Assembly: GCA_011800155.1 (NCBI GenBank)
Contig: CM022376.1
Coordinates: 620,001-684,000 of the forward strand
Source of the DNA: Flammulina velutipes
Taxonomy: Eukaryota; Basidiomycota; Agaricomycetes; Agaricales; Physalacriaceae
Reading direction: 5' to 3'
DNA: 64,000 nt
Position numbers and translations under genes: made by a program. The notes under the pieces are model-generated. The model did not search any database and was not told the DNA's origin. It worked only from the letters and a program-made list of their open reading frames with translations. How positions within the stretch are numbered: the first letter of the stretch is position 1; each line of letters begins with the position of its first letter. Below are positions 9,720-21,199 of this stretch, piece after piece.

Positions 9720-11705
9720 CTACGTAGTTTTATTTACCAAGTCGAGTACTCGCCCGACACTATCGCGGATCCTATGTAGCCTCTTGAAAAATACATCTCC
9801 CAGTTGTTTTGGGTCCTTTCTCGAGTAGAAAGGGATCACCCTAAACTGGGCTATCTTATCTTTCAATATCGAGCCATCCAGTTCACACAGTACGTAGTTT
9901 CCAGCCGTTGTTCGAGAAATAACAGCATATGGACCCATGAATCTTTCTTTGAACTTCGAATTTAATTCGTCTTCAATGCGCGTATTGCGCACCAGTACTA
10001 GTTCACCTGTTTTGAACTTGTACTTTGGAATTCTATTTTTATGTTCATCCATGAATCTTTCTGCTGCTCTTTTCTTGGCTTCTGTTACACGCTGTTTCAT
10101 TTTCTTTACGTCTTCTTTGTGTTTTATCAACTGAGTTGCTCGATACGCTATCAAGTCGGAGTGTGAAATCAACGTATCTGGAATATCTACAAGCCAGGTA
10201 GCTTCTTCGATATCCAGTGGCAACACTGGTTCACATCCTGTTACTGCGTAAAACGGTGAATGACCCAAAGTCCTTTTAACCGTTATCCTTTCGGCCCATA
10301 GTACTTCATGTAAGAAAGCGGGCCATTCCTCTGGATGGCCTTTGCACACTTTAAACAATGATTGTCTAATGTCCCAGTGCCCTCTTTCCACTTTTCCATT
10401 GGCCTGTTTGTTGTAGGGAGTGATTAGAATCCCTTTAACACCATATTTAGCCTCGATATGGACCATTGCCTTCTTGATAGCGGGTCCGTTATCGGTGACT
10501 ATCTGCTTTATACAACCCCATCTACACAATATGTCTTCGAAAATCCAATCCCCTAAGGTCTCGGCATTCTCGTTGATTAACGCTCTAGCCTCTGGCCATC
10601 CAGTCAATCCACATCGTGCTACTGTGACTGCATTATATCCTGAGTACTTCTTTCGAGCCCCAGTGCCGCCAGAAGTCGGCATTCTGAAGGTGTCAACAAA
10701 CGCCGTTTCATAGATCCCTGGTGTTGGAGTTATGGTTGGTTCTTTGTGTATTTTCATCTTCTGTCTCTTCTGACAGAGTACACACGTTTTCACGAACCAA
10801 TTGATGTCTGTATCCATCCCTGGCCACCAGAATCTTTTCCCGACAAGTTTGCGGACGGAAAATTGACCTTTGTGCCCATGCTTGTCGTGTATGACTTGTA
10901 CCACTGGCAATCTTTTGCCTAGTAGGAGGACTCTCCGGTGTTTTCCTTCTGCATTCTTTTTGTATAACTTGTCACCAGCTATGAAGAATTCCTTGTCACT
11001 GAAGTCCCTAAGGGTTTGGAGTTGTCGATCCGCTAAGATAGCGGGTGTATAATTCTCATCCTTCAAGTAGGGTTCTACGTGTGGTAGTAAGGTTTCCCAT
11101 AGCTGCTCCCTAGCTGATCGTTCTAGTTCAGGGAACTCGTCGATAGCTACCCATTTTTCTAAGTCCTCCACTGCCATAGCGGCTAGTTGAGTGACTCTGT
11201 ACTCTTCCTCGACTTCTGTCGAGGTTTCTTCTACTAAGTCCTCCTGGTTCTCATCTGGTTTGCTAACTTCGAAGAGATATCCAGTCCTAGTGTCTATATT
11301 GTCCTTGAAGTCTTCGAAGGGTAAAGGTTTGTCTTCCTCCGCTAAGTTAGCGGGTTCCTCATATTCGAAGGTCGATAGCTCCTCTTCGTACTCGTCCCCT
11401 GGTGGACTTGGAATGATCACATCGTTTGGCGATGCTACCCTTCTACTGAGTCCATCTGGGCCATGTACTTTCCCAGGTACGTGTACTAGGGTGAAGTGGA
11501 ACATCAAGATTTCTTCTGCCCAGCGTTGTAGATTCCCATTGGTTAGAGAGTCTATGTTGGACAACATTCCTTTGATGTACTTTGCATCGACTTCAATCTT
11601 CAATTTCCTACATCCAAGTAAATAATACTTGCAAGCCATTAACGCACGGTGCAGACCAAATAACTCCCGCTTTGATTGCGAGTACCTGGCTTCCCGCTCG
11701 TCCAA
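9720..11705 (-). pseudogene. Element B RNaseH C-terminus and integrase
   Basis: Open for 661 codons in the frame following the break at about 11783. It begins in the RNaseH/connection region (SQSKRELFGLHRAL), then the PGKVHGPDGLSRR tether, an acidic linker, the zinc-binding region (HDKHGH near 10880, CVLC near 10780), and the catalytic core with FVDTF, TDNGP and VERGH, with 34 residues between the second Asp and the Glu by my count. A GPY/F-like FMGPYAVISRTTAGNYVL follows near 9930. No chromodomain. This segment reads intact but is cut off from RT by the upstream deletion. Confidence 0.85.
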
Positions 11706-11707
11706 GG

Positions 11708-13579
11708 TTATGGATAAGAACTTAGCAAAATAGCGTTTCTTAGGGTCTTCTGGATCCTCTTGGGACAGATAAAACCCACCGCCATGTAAGAGGTATCGAC
11801 CGACAAGATAACGGGTGTTGGCCAGTCATAATTCAGTGGTTTCAACATGGGGCTTGTTTCCAACGCTCTTTTGAGTGCATCCATTGACGCTTGTTCTTCC
11901 TCTCCCCAGACGAATGGTACTCCATCCCTGGTGAGTCTAGTCATTGCCAATGCTTTCTTTGAATAATCCTTGACAAAAGTTCGAAATACTCCCGCTGTCC
12001 CGAGAAATGAGCGGACATCTCTAAGACATTCGCACGGCAACCAGTCTGAGATGACTTTTACTCTATCTTCAGCTGGTTTCCGTCCTTCATAACAACAAGT
12101 GTGTCCGACTACTACTGTTTCATTGGCACAGATGATTGCTTTGTGTCCTGAGAAAGTTCCCCCCGAATATTTCATTCTTTGTATAATTCTATTCATATTC
12201 ACCATATGTTCCCATACAAAACGGCGAATTCCTGGGTTTTCTGGAATGGTTTCGAAGTTCCCTTCCTTGTCCTGATACCTAGTGGCGGGTCCTCTTACAG
12301 GAACGTCGTCAATATAGGGCCGCGTATATGTCGGGATTTCATCTTTGAGAATATGAGTGACATCCTCATGGAATATTGGGACTGAGTTCGTCCATCCCAT
12401 AGGTAATGTCTTCAATCGCAAAGCCCCATAGGGTGTTGAGAAGGTAGTCATGTCTCTAGATTTTTCTGACAAGTGGCGCTCATCATACCCTACATACAGG
12501 TCCAAAGTTCCCCCACAGGCTCTTCCTGCGAATGCCTCCGCTAACTCTTCGGTAGCGGGTGGTAGACCAGAATGCGCTATGGTGACAGCATTTAGCGGCT
12601 CCAAACTATGTACTAGTCGAAGTTTCTTGCCGTCCTTCTTGACCACGCAAAACCATCTCGAGCGATATGAGGAGTTCGAAGGCTCATATACGCCTGAGTC
12701 TAGCTTATTTTTGATGATAGCGCAGACTTCATTAAAAATCCCTGGCGGGATTTTAATGTTCTTCAATACCCATGGTACATGTGGTATTACTGGCATATCT
12801 ACAGGTGGAAAGAAGTCCTCTCGAAACCTTCCTTTCTCTGTCTCTTCCCAGGCAAAGCCTTGGTTCTGTTTACACATCAAGTCGTCAATCAAGTTCCTTT
12901 CCTGAGGCCACAGAAAATCCCCGACATGGTCTCTCTGGACTTGTTCACGTCGTTCTTCTGTGTATCTTCCTGTCGGAGTGAAGCTTGGCGGGTTGGGATT
13001 TAACTCCAACATGCCTTCGAGTGGATCCCCGACAATATTGCGGATGATCCTGAACTCTTCGGGTAAGGTTCCCAGGTGAGGTTTGACTTTCAACGCGACT
13101 GGTTTGTATTTCTTAGTGGCTAAGACCTGTCTGGGAATTGATTCCCGTTTTCTCGAGTCTAAATACTATTGCTGTGAGGGCGTGAGTTCCTTCTGTGGAA
13201 TACTAACTGTCAAGTGCTGAAGTATTTTCTCAAGTCCTCGAGGGACGGAGTCGAACAAGTTCACCGTTACTGGCTGATATTGTTCGACCTCCTCTAAAGT
13301 CCAATCTGAGTCTAGTCGGACTTGTGGTAACAAGACCCGACTTCCTGGCGGGTGGTCCGAAGTGGACATACCCGATGCTGTTCCATAACGAAACCCATTC
13401 CGCAATGCTTTTGCGGCCTTGTTAACTCCATCGGAGGATTGAGACAAGTACAAGCTGGTTAATGCTTGACTGTCAAACGTCTGACGGGATTTTTCTGGCA
13501 CAAAGGTGCGCTCGATCTGTATTTCACCATTCTCTGCTTGTCCAACTACTAGAGCCACCTCTCCTTGATCATCGATCAA
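11708..13579 (-). pseudogene. Element B pol N-terminus, RT and start of RNaseH, with nonsense and frameshift
   Basis: The -1 frame relative to protease opens at about 13579 with the IDDQGEVALVV context. A TAG at about 13165 interrupts it where E has a glutamate codon. The frame then continues through KPHLGTLPEEF, the RT core (LVHSLEPLNAV, LPMGWTNS, catalytic YIDD at about 12305-12316) and enters RNaseH (SVDTSYMAVG). It is then thrown out of frame by loss of one base in the GTTGGG seen in E, near 11783. Both lesions inactivate this copy. Confidence 0.85.
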
Positions 13580-14646
13580 TTCCTCGAGTGCTCCGGAAAA
13601 ACCGGTCCGGTGCCAGGTTGTTGTTGGTAGCGGGGCATTTGCCCCCGCTTGTATGTCGGGAGTGTAAGTCGTTTCCCATTACTAGGATCAGTAATGGTAG
13701 CAACTACTCCTCCATCTCGCAGTACGGATGTATTGATACTAGATACTACATCGAAAGGTCTGCCCAGTAGTACTTCATACGCTGGATCCCTAATGATGTG
13801 TACTTGAAGGAAATATACAATTCCTCCGAAATCGAACGCCAAGTTCCTTGCCAGTCCCACTGTCTTGGTCTGACCCTTGTCTGCACTTTCCATAGTGATG
13901 GAAAAGGATGGATCGAAAGGTACGCCTAACTCTAGCGCGGCCTTAAGTGACATAGACACTATTTGCGACCCGCTATCTAGGAGGCTCTCTTTCTTTCCTG
14001 CCCCGCCAATCGTTGGCCAGAGAGTTCTGAGATCCGCACTTTCGGACGCAACATTGGTGCGCGGCATCTGATACGGACCCGTGTAGCCAGTATGATTAAA
14101 CAGTTGCTCGACTAAGTCGTGTACTACTACAGACCCTAGTGGTAACTGGGTTGTATCTTGTAGATTTACTGAGTAATATCGTGGGTCTTCACTTTGGTGA
14201 TACTCCGCTTCCATAGCGGGCCCGCTGCCTGAGTCTAATTCAGACATTTGTTGAATGTTAACTTTAACATTCTTTGCTTTGAGATTCTCTAGCAAATCCT
14301 TCTGCCAGGCCTCATTCGTGGCAAGAAGTTCCTCTGGAAGGAGTGTCTTCCAAAGGGATCTCCAACCAGGGTTTCTGAGTAGGAGGTCCTTGAGCTTCGA
14401 AATGCGCTGATAGCTTTTGTGCTTTTCCTGCTCCTTTGGAGTACTGTTCTCTTCCTTTGGGGGAGCGTTCTCTGTTTCCTCTACAGAAACCGCTGGAATA
14501 GCGGCCTCTGTCCGTTTCTTAGCGGGACCCGCTTCGATAGCGGGCTCCGGTCCTTCCAACACTTCTTCCAATAGATCACTCAGTTCTGGCTCTTCCTCTT
14601 CAGGAGGTGCGACGAACTGAACTTTCTTAGGTCGACTAGGCAACAC
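13576..14646 (-). CDS. Element B aspartic protease ORF
   Basis: It overlaps the gag end in the -1 frame and stays open upstream of 14646 (that position is a TTG, not a real start), so it is most likely made as a Gag-Pro fusion by frameshifting. The N-terminal half is acidic and low complexity (PPEEEEPELSDLLEEV). The retropepsin core has LLDSGSQIVS (about 13970) and LLGRPFD (about 13760). It ends in HSRN-stop, overlapping the RT ORF in the next -1 frame. A T5 run (CCGGTTTTTCC) shortly before the stop is conserved in A and E and is a candidate slip site. Everted repeat at 14528-14544. Confidence 0.82.
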   Translation of the reverse strand: MLPSRPKKVQFVAPPEEEEPELSDLLEEVLEGPEPAIEAGPAKKRTEAAIPAVSVEETENAPPKEENSTPKEQEKHKSYQRISKLKDLLLRNPGWRSLWKTLLPEELLATNEAWQKDLLENLKAKNVKVNIQQMSELDSGSGPAMEAEYHQSEDPRYYSVNLQDTTQLPLGSVVVHDLVEQLFNHTGYTGPYQMPRTNVASESADLRTLWPTIGGAGKKESLLDSGSQIVSMSLKAALELGVPFDPSFSITMESADKGQTKTVGLARNLAFDFGGIVYFLQVHIIRDPAYEVLLGRPFDVVSSINTSVLRDGGVVATITDPSNGKRLTLPTYKRGQMPRYQQQPGTGPVFPEHSRN

Positions 14647-14837
14647 TACTTCTACTCTAAGTCCCTTCGTGGGGCCGGGCTTTATCGGGTTTTCTTTGGG
14701 TATATTGGGTATATTGGGTATAACTGGTTCTCTTTCCTTAGCAGTATGGCTTCGAGTACTACGAATAGTATTCTGGCTCTCAGGAGGGGCAGTTCTCTTA
14801 AGTAGTAACTCAGAGGAACCCCCGTCCGTCCTCGAGC

Positions 14838-16259
14838 CTAATCGAAACCCTCCTGCAAGTAGGTGGGGTCGATCATCTGCTGTTGAAGGAAAACCGTCCG
14901 ATCTATCTGTTCAGTCGGAGGAAAGAAGTCTTCCTGAAATAGCCCTTCGTAGTTTTGTGCGCTAGCGGGTGGATTGGGACCATGTTCTCTAATGTACTTA
15001 AGTACTTGTTCCATTGGAGACATGCCATCTTTGCGCTTGCTTAGCGAAATTCCATCGGCTGTAAAGTACCAATTGGAGTTCCCTGGTTTATATATCCAGC
15101 CTTCTTTCTCGAACTTGTTCTTCTCAGGGCATTCTGTGAGGAAATGCCCATGTTCGTCGCAGAAATAACATTTCCCGCTAAGGGAGCGGGCACGTGACGG
15201 GTTAAAGTTCGCCGGGACAGGAAGTATTCCTTTTGGCATAGGCTGTATTGGAGGTCTAGGGGCTTGGTACGACGTGTTTTGTTGCACATAGTTCCCCATA
15301 TGTTCAGTAGGGTAACTCTGCATTTGTATTTGTCGAGTTCCCATCCTATCCATCATAGCCATTAACCTGCGGGATTCTTCCTGTCGGACTTTCTCTAACT
15401 CTCTCATCTCGTCCTGTCGAGCCTTCTCGATGGCCTTGAGTGTATCTGCCAACGAGTTGATGCTGGCAACTTGGTCATGCATATCTTCGATCTTGACCCG
15501 CGTTGTTGACGGGGAAATGAGTTCCCGTTCGTACGTGTTCCCTGTTCTCATTGGGGCACCACCGAACGTTTCTATCTCCTCTAAGTACTTTTCTGCGACT
15601 TTAATGACTTCGCCTAGAGTCCACCGCTGTCCCAGCGGTCTATTTGGAGGGACAGGGATCGCCCGTAAATCATTGTAGATCGCTGCCCAAGCGGGTCCCA
15701 CAAAGCACTGCTGGACTAGATCGAGAACCGATTTCTGAGTGACATCTCCAATATCGATTAGATATTGAAGTTTGTGCACGACTTCTCGGCGGAACTCCAT
15801 CATTCTATCCTTTGAGCCTATGGGACGCGCCTTATAGTGCGTCAAAAGTTCTTCGACCTCTCGCATGGTATATTCTTGATCTTGCTCACCCTTATTGTAT
15901 AGCTTAAGGATGGCCTTTTTGTATGCTAACCAGTCACCCGCCGAGTATTCGGGTAGGGCGACCCACTGTCTCCGTATGTCATAGTCTACATAGACTCCTG
16001 CAATTTCGATCTGAACTTGAGGGTTTGTTACGCGGTTCACTGAGTAGATCCATTCCAGTCCCATGAAGTATTCTCTGATTCCCCCGTCTCTGAAGCGGGG
16101 GGCATCTTTACTTCCAGGCGCCGGTAGTTTCTTGCCCGCAATTTCCGCTTGTGTTTGAGCACTAAGTTGGTTCACGAAATTGTTAACGGGAGCTAGGTTT
16201 GGCTGTCCAGCAGCTTGACCCGCGTTCCCTCCTGCGTTGTTGTTTTCCTGATCTGCCAT
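14838..16259 (-). CDS. Element B Gag with CCHC zinc knuckle
   Basis: The first ATG downstream of the LTR promoter in any frame is 16259 (MADQENNN). The frame is also open far upstream (to about 16766) with protein-like content but no ATG, so a longer non-AUG form is possible. The central part (EYFMGLEWIYSVNRV ... DWLAYKKAILKLYNK) resembles a retrotransposon capsid. A coiled-coil-like stretch (KAIEKARQDEMRELEKVRQ) follows, and a CCHC knuckle (CYFCDEHGHFLTEC, about 15128-15171) probably binds RNA. It ends at 14838. An everted repeat (15174-15190) lies just next to the knuckle codons. Confidence 0.85.
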   Translation of the reverse strand: MADQENNNAGGNAGQAAGQPNLAPVNNFVNQLSAQTQAEIAGKKLPAPGSKDAPRFRDGGIREYFMGLEWIYSVNRVTNPQVQIEIAGVYVDYDIRRQWVALPEYSAGDWLAYKKAILKLYNKGEQDQEYTMREVEELLTHYKARPIGSKDRMMEFRREVVHKLQYLIDIGDVTQKSVLDLVQQCFVGPAWAAIYNDLRAIPVPPNRPLGQRWTLGEVIKVAEKYLEEIETFGGAPMRTGNTYERELISPSTTRVKIEDMHDQVASINSLADTLKAIEKARQDEMRELEKVRQEESRRLMAMMDRMGTRQIQMQSYPTEHMGNYVQQNTSYQAPRPPIQPMPKGILPVPANFNPSRARSLSGKCYFCDEHGHFLTECPEKNKFEKEGWIYKPGNSNWYFTADGISLSKRKDGMSPMEQVLKYIREHGPNPPASAQNYEGLFQEDFFPPTEQIDRTVFLQQQMIDPTYLQEGFD

Positions 16260-16778
16260 TGGGAATAGAGGTTGTCCTAAAGGTACAGCCTGTCTAAATT
16301 TCTCAAATAGCGGGTGGACTTGATCGAGATCAAATCGGTCTGCAAACGGACTAAGTTCGTTTGGTGAAGGGGTGTGAGGTCTTCGGGGTATTGGACTTGG
16401 TAAAAGTCTTGGAAGACGACTCGAAAGCGGGACTGTGGATAATATAAATCCGGGGGGATAGGCTGGTTCCGACACTAAGTCGGGTGGTAGCTTTTTAGGC
16501 TTTTTGTTTGGCGGACGCGGTCTGCGTTCGTCTGGATATCCGTTGAATAGATCGCCTGGTTTAGGACGATTTTCGCGTAGATTCCTTACAACTGGAGCAC
16601 CTGAGTTTTCACCCAAGTTCGCTCTACGGTTGTTTTGTTGTTCTAAAGCTGAGCTTTGACTAGTTGGCGTTTCCGACAACTTAGCGGTTGGCTTGGCTTT
16701 TGGGGCTATTTTGGATTGGGTGTAGAAATAACTTGTTAACTCTTGTTTTACGAAGAATCGACTAAGTCAAATTTATCA

Positions 16779-16797
16779 CCCCTCGCGGTGGGCTCCA
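16779..16797 (-). other. Element B primer-binding site
   Basis: TGGAGCCCACCGCGAGGGG begins 5 nt after the 5' LTR end. The TGG start is the complement of a tRNA CCA tail. D (38046-38064) and E (48520-48538) have TGGAACCCACCGCGAGGGG, differing by one base. I do not assign the tRNA. Confidence 0.7.
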
Positions 16798-16802
16798 AAA
16801 TA

Positions 16803-18489
16803 TGATGAGCAGTGCAAAAGAACACCACCAAATCACACACACACACACAAGTAGGCGTGGAAATGCAAGTCCGCTTCGATAGCGGGTCTGCTTTTAATTG
16901 TTTAGAGTTCGATGAACTGGTCTTTGGGGTTTCGGGAAGGTATGGGGGTTCGATTGCAACGGTTCAAAATGTATAACAAGTTCGAGGGGTAACAGGGATC
17001 TGATCTTTAGTTGAAAACTAGAGGCCAACAAGAGTCACAGGCCGATTGGGATGCGTGAGGCAGACTTAATAAAGCTCCAACCGGTCCGTCAATCTTCAAC
17101 CACGCTAAGAGGTCTGCGTCCAGATACCCTGGTATCTATCTAGTGCTCTAAGACTCAACGGACTCTGTCCGCGGCTTAAAACGATAGCTTAGCTGCAGTC
17201 TAAACCACACTCAACGGGGACTGGGTTTTCCAATCAGATTCTTTCAAGTGGTTAGATGACTGTTCTGAGACAGCGCCGGGAACGTCGATGGCACAGGCAA
17301 TGGCTAAACTTCAATTACTCAAAGTAGCTCCAATGGCTCTAAGTTCCTTTTGCTTTCAGATTCAAAGTCACCTATGTGACAGAACTTCTATTCAATCCTA
17401 TCGAGCTAACCGACGGTAAATACTGCTTTGTGGGCTGCGTCTACTGGGGGTCTAAGCTAGTTTACAGTATGCTAACGAGCGTATTATATAGGTATTTCTA
17501 AAGAGCGTGACTAAAGCTGGTTTACTGTATTTTACCCGCCACAGGAGCGGCCGCCACGTTGGCGGGCCCCGTGAACCTCGTTGTGCCCTGGGCCATATGG
17601 CCTTCATCATTCTTAGCCAGGTATTTGTCCTGGATGCACCCAATGAGGAGTGGCGTACCGCGCGGGTACACAGCTCCTGAGTGATCCAAGGTCAGCTGGC
17701 ATGCTTGTTCCATGTGTATCTCTCCATTCTTAGGCGATCCGCGCGGGCCTTCAATTAGCACCCGCATGGTCCCTGTTGCCTTGTGTTTTTCCTCCTCGAT
17801 AGAGAGACCTTATTTCCAATAATGCCCCGCCCAGGAATCGGGCCCGTCGTGTTGGCGGCTTAACTCCTAGGTGGGTCCTTCAGTGCCTCTGGCGTTTCCT
17901 ATGCAGAGCCCGAATGCTATCCAACAGAGGGACTTGGGTTTCTGTGCTCGATCTGGGAGATCTGCCCGATCTGGATTATATTGATGAGATCCAGGGAGTC
18001 AGAGCGTGATTCAGGAATAAGGTTTACTTCCCCTGAGATCATGACTCATGACGCAACATGCCTTTGATGGATTCGATGGTCGATCTCCGTCCTCTGCGTT
18101 TTGGGTGGCTAAGTCCGTCCAAGTGTGGCGGGTGGTTCGCGAACTGTCCTTGGAAGAGTGGGATCCTTATTTCTAAGTACCCGACACAATGGCGGGTGCA
18201 AGACTGAGTACTGGTTTTATTGATCGACCCAAGTCGAGTTACTTGTATTGTAGTTTTAGGTTCCTCCCGCTTCGAGAGCGGGGTCGATTGCCTGGCTGAA
18301 CCAGTGCATGACTTCAAGGTTCCAAGGATGAGTCCCAGTAACAAGGACCTTCTCCGTACTGCTAGCCTGGTGTGGAGTGGTATATTCCGTCCATAATGCC
18401 TTCTTCCTATGTCCATTCTGCCTGGTTTGCCTTGTACAAAATCGCAAAATATGGGGTCTTTGCCCATCCAAATATTACAAGGCGTATCA
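16803..18489 (-). repeat. Element B 5' LTR
   Basis: 1687 bp, nearly identical to 1341-3028. The TATA-like TATATAAT (about 17482-17490, minus strand) is the probable core promoter. From there to the gag ATG at 16259 there is no ATG on the sense strand, while the opposite strand of the same stretch has about a dozen. Confidence 0.93.
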
Positions 18490-18493
18490 CCGG
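18490..18493. repeat. Target-site duplication CCGG of element B (right)
   Basis: Partner of 1337-1340, directly after the LTR's ATCA. Confidence 0.9.
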
Positions 18494-21199
18494 CGTGTAT
18501 GAGCCTTCGAACTCGTCATACAGGTCGCGTTGGTTCTGTGTAGTTAAGAAAGATGGCAAGAAACTTCGATTGGTCCATAGCTTAGAACCATTGAATGCAG
18601 TTACTATTGCGCATTCAGGCTTACCTCCCGCCACCGAAGAACTAGCGGAAGCGTTTGCTGGAAGAGCTTGTGGGGGTACCCTAGACTTGTATGTCGGGTA
18701 CGACGAACGACACTTAGCGGAAAAATCCAGAGACATGACAACGTTCTCTACTCCGTATGGGGCATTACGACTCAAGACCTTACCCATGGGTTGGACGAAT
18801 TCAGTACCCATCTTCCACGAAGATGTTACTCATATTCTCAAAGACGAAATACCAGCCTTTACTAGGCCTTACATAGACGATGTACCAGTTAGAGGGCCAG
18901 CTACTAGGTACCAAGATAAAGATGGCAACTACGAGACAATCCGTGAAAATAACGGAATCCGCCGATTCGTATGGGAACATATGATCAACATGAATAGGAT
19001 CATACAACGCATGAAGTACTCGGGGGGAACCTTTTCTGGGCATAAAGCTATCATTTGCGCGAACGAAACCGTAGTAGTAGGTCATACCTGTTGCTATGAG
19101 GGACGTAAACCGGCAGAAGAACGAGTCAAGGTCATATCAGATTGGGTACCTTGTGAATGCTTAAGAGACGTTCGTTCCTTCCTTGGAACCGCAGGCGTTT
19201 TCCGAACGTTTGTGAAAGACTACTCTAAGAAAGCACTGGCAATGACCAGGTTAACAAGAGATGGTGTGTTGTTTCATTGGGGAGAAGAAGAGCAAGCCTC
19301 GATGGACTCATTAAAAAGAGCCCTTGAGACAAGTCCCATGCTGAAGCCCTTGAACTAGGATTGGGATACTCCGATTATATTATCGGTGGATACCTCTTAT
19401 ATGGCGGTAGGATTTTATCTTAGTCAAGAAGATCCTGAAGACCCTAAGAAACGATACTATGCGAAGTTCCTATCGATTACCTTGGATGAACGTGAGGCCA
19501 GATACTCACAATCAAAGAGGGAATTATTCGGACTTCACCGCGCATTAATGGCGTGCAAGTACTATCTATTAGGTTGTCGAAAGCTGAAGGTAGAAGTTGA
19601 TGCAAAGTACATTAAGGGAATGCTATCGAACATTGACTCCCTCACCAACGGGAACCTACAAAGATGGGCAGAAGAGATACTCATGTTCCACTTCACTTTG
19701 GTACATGTACCTGGAAAAGTCCATGGTCCGGACGGACTGAGTCGAAGGGTGCCTGCACCTGAAGACGTTATCATACCCCGTCCTCCAGGGGATGAAGAAG
19801 AAGACGAGCTGCCTAGCTTTGAGTATGAAGAACCTAACGACTTAGCGGACGAGGACAAGCCTCTCCCCTTCGAGGACTTCAAAGATGCTATAGATACTAA
19901 GACAGGTTACCTGCAAGGAGTACAGGAAATTCCCGTAAGTTTACCGGAAAACTCAGTGAACGACTTTGAGCAGCCCTCAGAAGAATACCGCGCTAGTCAG
20001 CTAGCAGCAATGGCGGTAGAAGACCTTGAGAAATGGGTAGCAATTGATGAGTTTCCGGACTTAGAAAGGTCAAGTAGAGAAGCTCTATGGGAAACTCTCT
20101 TGCCACACGTTGAAGCTTGCCTACGCAACAGTGAATATGAAACCGAAGAACTATCCACCAGACAACTATCAACGTTGAAGGACTGGGCGTCTAAGGATTT
20201 CTTCATTGCGGGTGGGAAGTTATACAAGAAGCACAAAGAAAACAAGCACCGTCGCGTCCTCTTAGTAGGAAAACGGTTGCCAGTAGTGACTATAATACAT
20301 GATAAACATGGCCATAAAGGACAATACTCAGTTCGACAATTAGTTGGCAAGAGGTTCTGGTGGCCAGGCATGGAAGACGACATGAACTGGTTTGTTAAGA
20401 CTTGTATTCTTTGCCAAAAACGACAGAAGATAATCATCCATAAGGAACCTACGATTACACCAACACCAGGAATATTTGAGACTGCTTTTGTGGACACATT
20501 CCGAATGCCGAAATCAGGCGGGAAAAATCCGAAGATCAAAAAGTATGACGGCTATAATGCTGTCACAGTGGCTCGATGTGGACTTAGTGGTTGGCCGGAA
20601 GCAAGGGCCTTGATCAACGAGAACGCGGATACTCTAGGAGACTGGCTCTTCGAAGATATCCTATGTCGTTGGGGATGTATAAAGCAGATCATAACAGATA
20701 ATGGTCCTGCTATTAAGAAAGCGATGGTTCATATTGAAGCCAAGTATGGAGTCAAGGGTATCCTCATTACGCCATATAATAAACAGGCTAATGGGAAGGT
20801 CGAACACGGACATTGGGACATAAGACAATCCTTATTCAAAGTCTGTAGGGGAAATCCCGAAGAATGGCCGGCATACTTACACGAAGTACTATGGGCAGAA
20901 CGAATCACTGTTAAACGAACACTTGGACAGTCACCGTTTTACGCGGTAACAGGATGTGAACCCATCCTACCGTTAGATATAAACGAAGTGACTTGGTTAG
21001 TGGATATTCCGGACTCCTTAGTGTCGCATTCAGACTTGATAGCGTTTCGTGCACAACAGCTCATTAAACACAAAGAAGATGTGAAACGTATGAAGCAAAG
21101 AGTCACAGATGCCAAGATTCGAGCAGCGGCTAAGTTCATGGAAGATCATAAAAACAGAATGCCATCTCACAAGTTCAAAACTGGTGAACTGGTATTAGT
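18490..21199 (+). pseudogene. Element A pol: RT, RNaseH and integrase core, with one nonsense codon
   Basis: This continues the pol frame after B. RT is recognisable by LPMGWTNS and the catalytic YIDD at about 18870-18881. A TAG at 19356-19358 replaces the tyrosine codon found in B and E (PLNYDW), so the protein is truncated unless read through. RNaseH follows (SVDTSYMAVGFYLSQ, about 19386). Integrase has the H/C zinc region (HDKHGH, then CILC), a core with FVDTF, TDNGP and VEHGH, and 34 residues between the second Asp and the Glu by my count. The segment stops at 21199, where the chromovirus C inserted with the TTAGT duplication. No chromodomain is visible. Confidence 0.88.

Larger units (their letters stand above)
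1341..18489 (-). mobile_element. Element B: complete 17.1-kb Ty3/gypsy retrotransposon inserted in A
   Basis: Two LTRs (1341-3028 and 16803-18489) in the same orientation enclose a full element read on the minus strand. The 4-bp duplication CCGG is at 1337-1340 and 18490-18493. In sense order: 5' LTR, PBS (16779-16797), gag, pro, RT/RNaseH, IN, Z, antisense ag2 and ag1, PPT (3029-3042), 3' LTR. I saw only about five differences between the two LTRs by eye, so insertion is recent. Pol carries a nonsense codon near 13165 and a one-base deletion near 11783, so this copy is not autonomous, but the three accessory genes read intact. At 17 kb it is more than twice the usual length of a gypsy element such as C. 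Confidence 0.95.

Noticed and set aside
16779..16797. Assigning a specific tRNA to the PBS of the giant family.
   Set aside because: The complement ends in CCA, but I cannot match the acceptor and T-arm to a tRNA without the genome's tRNA set.
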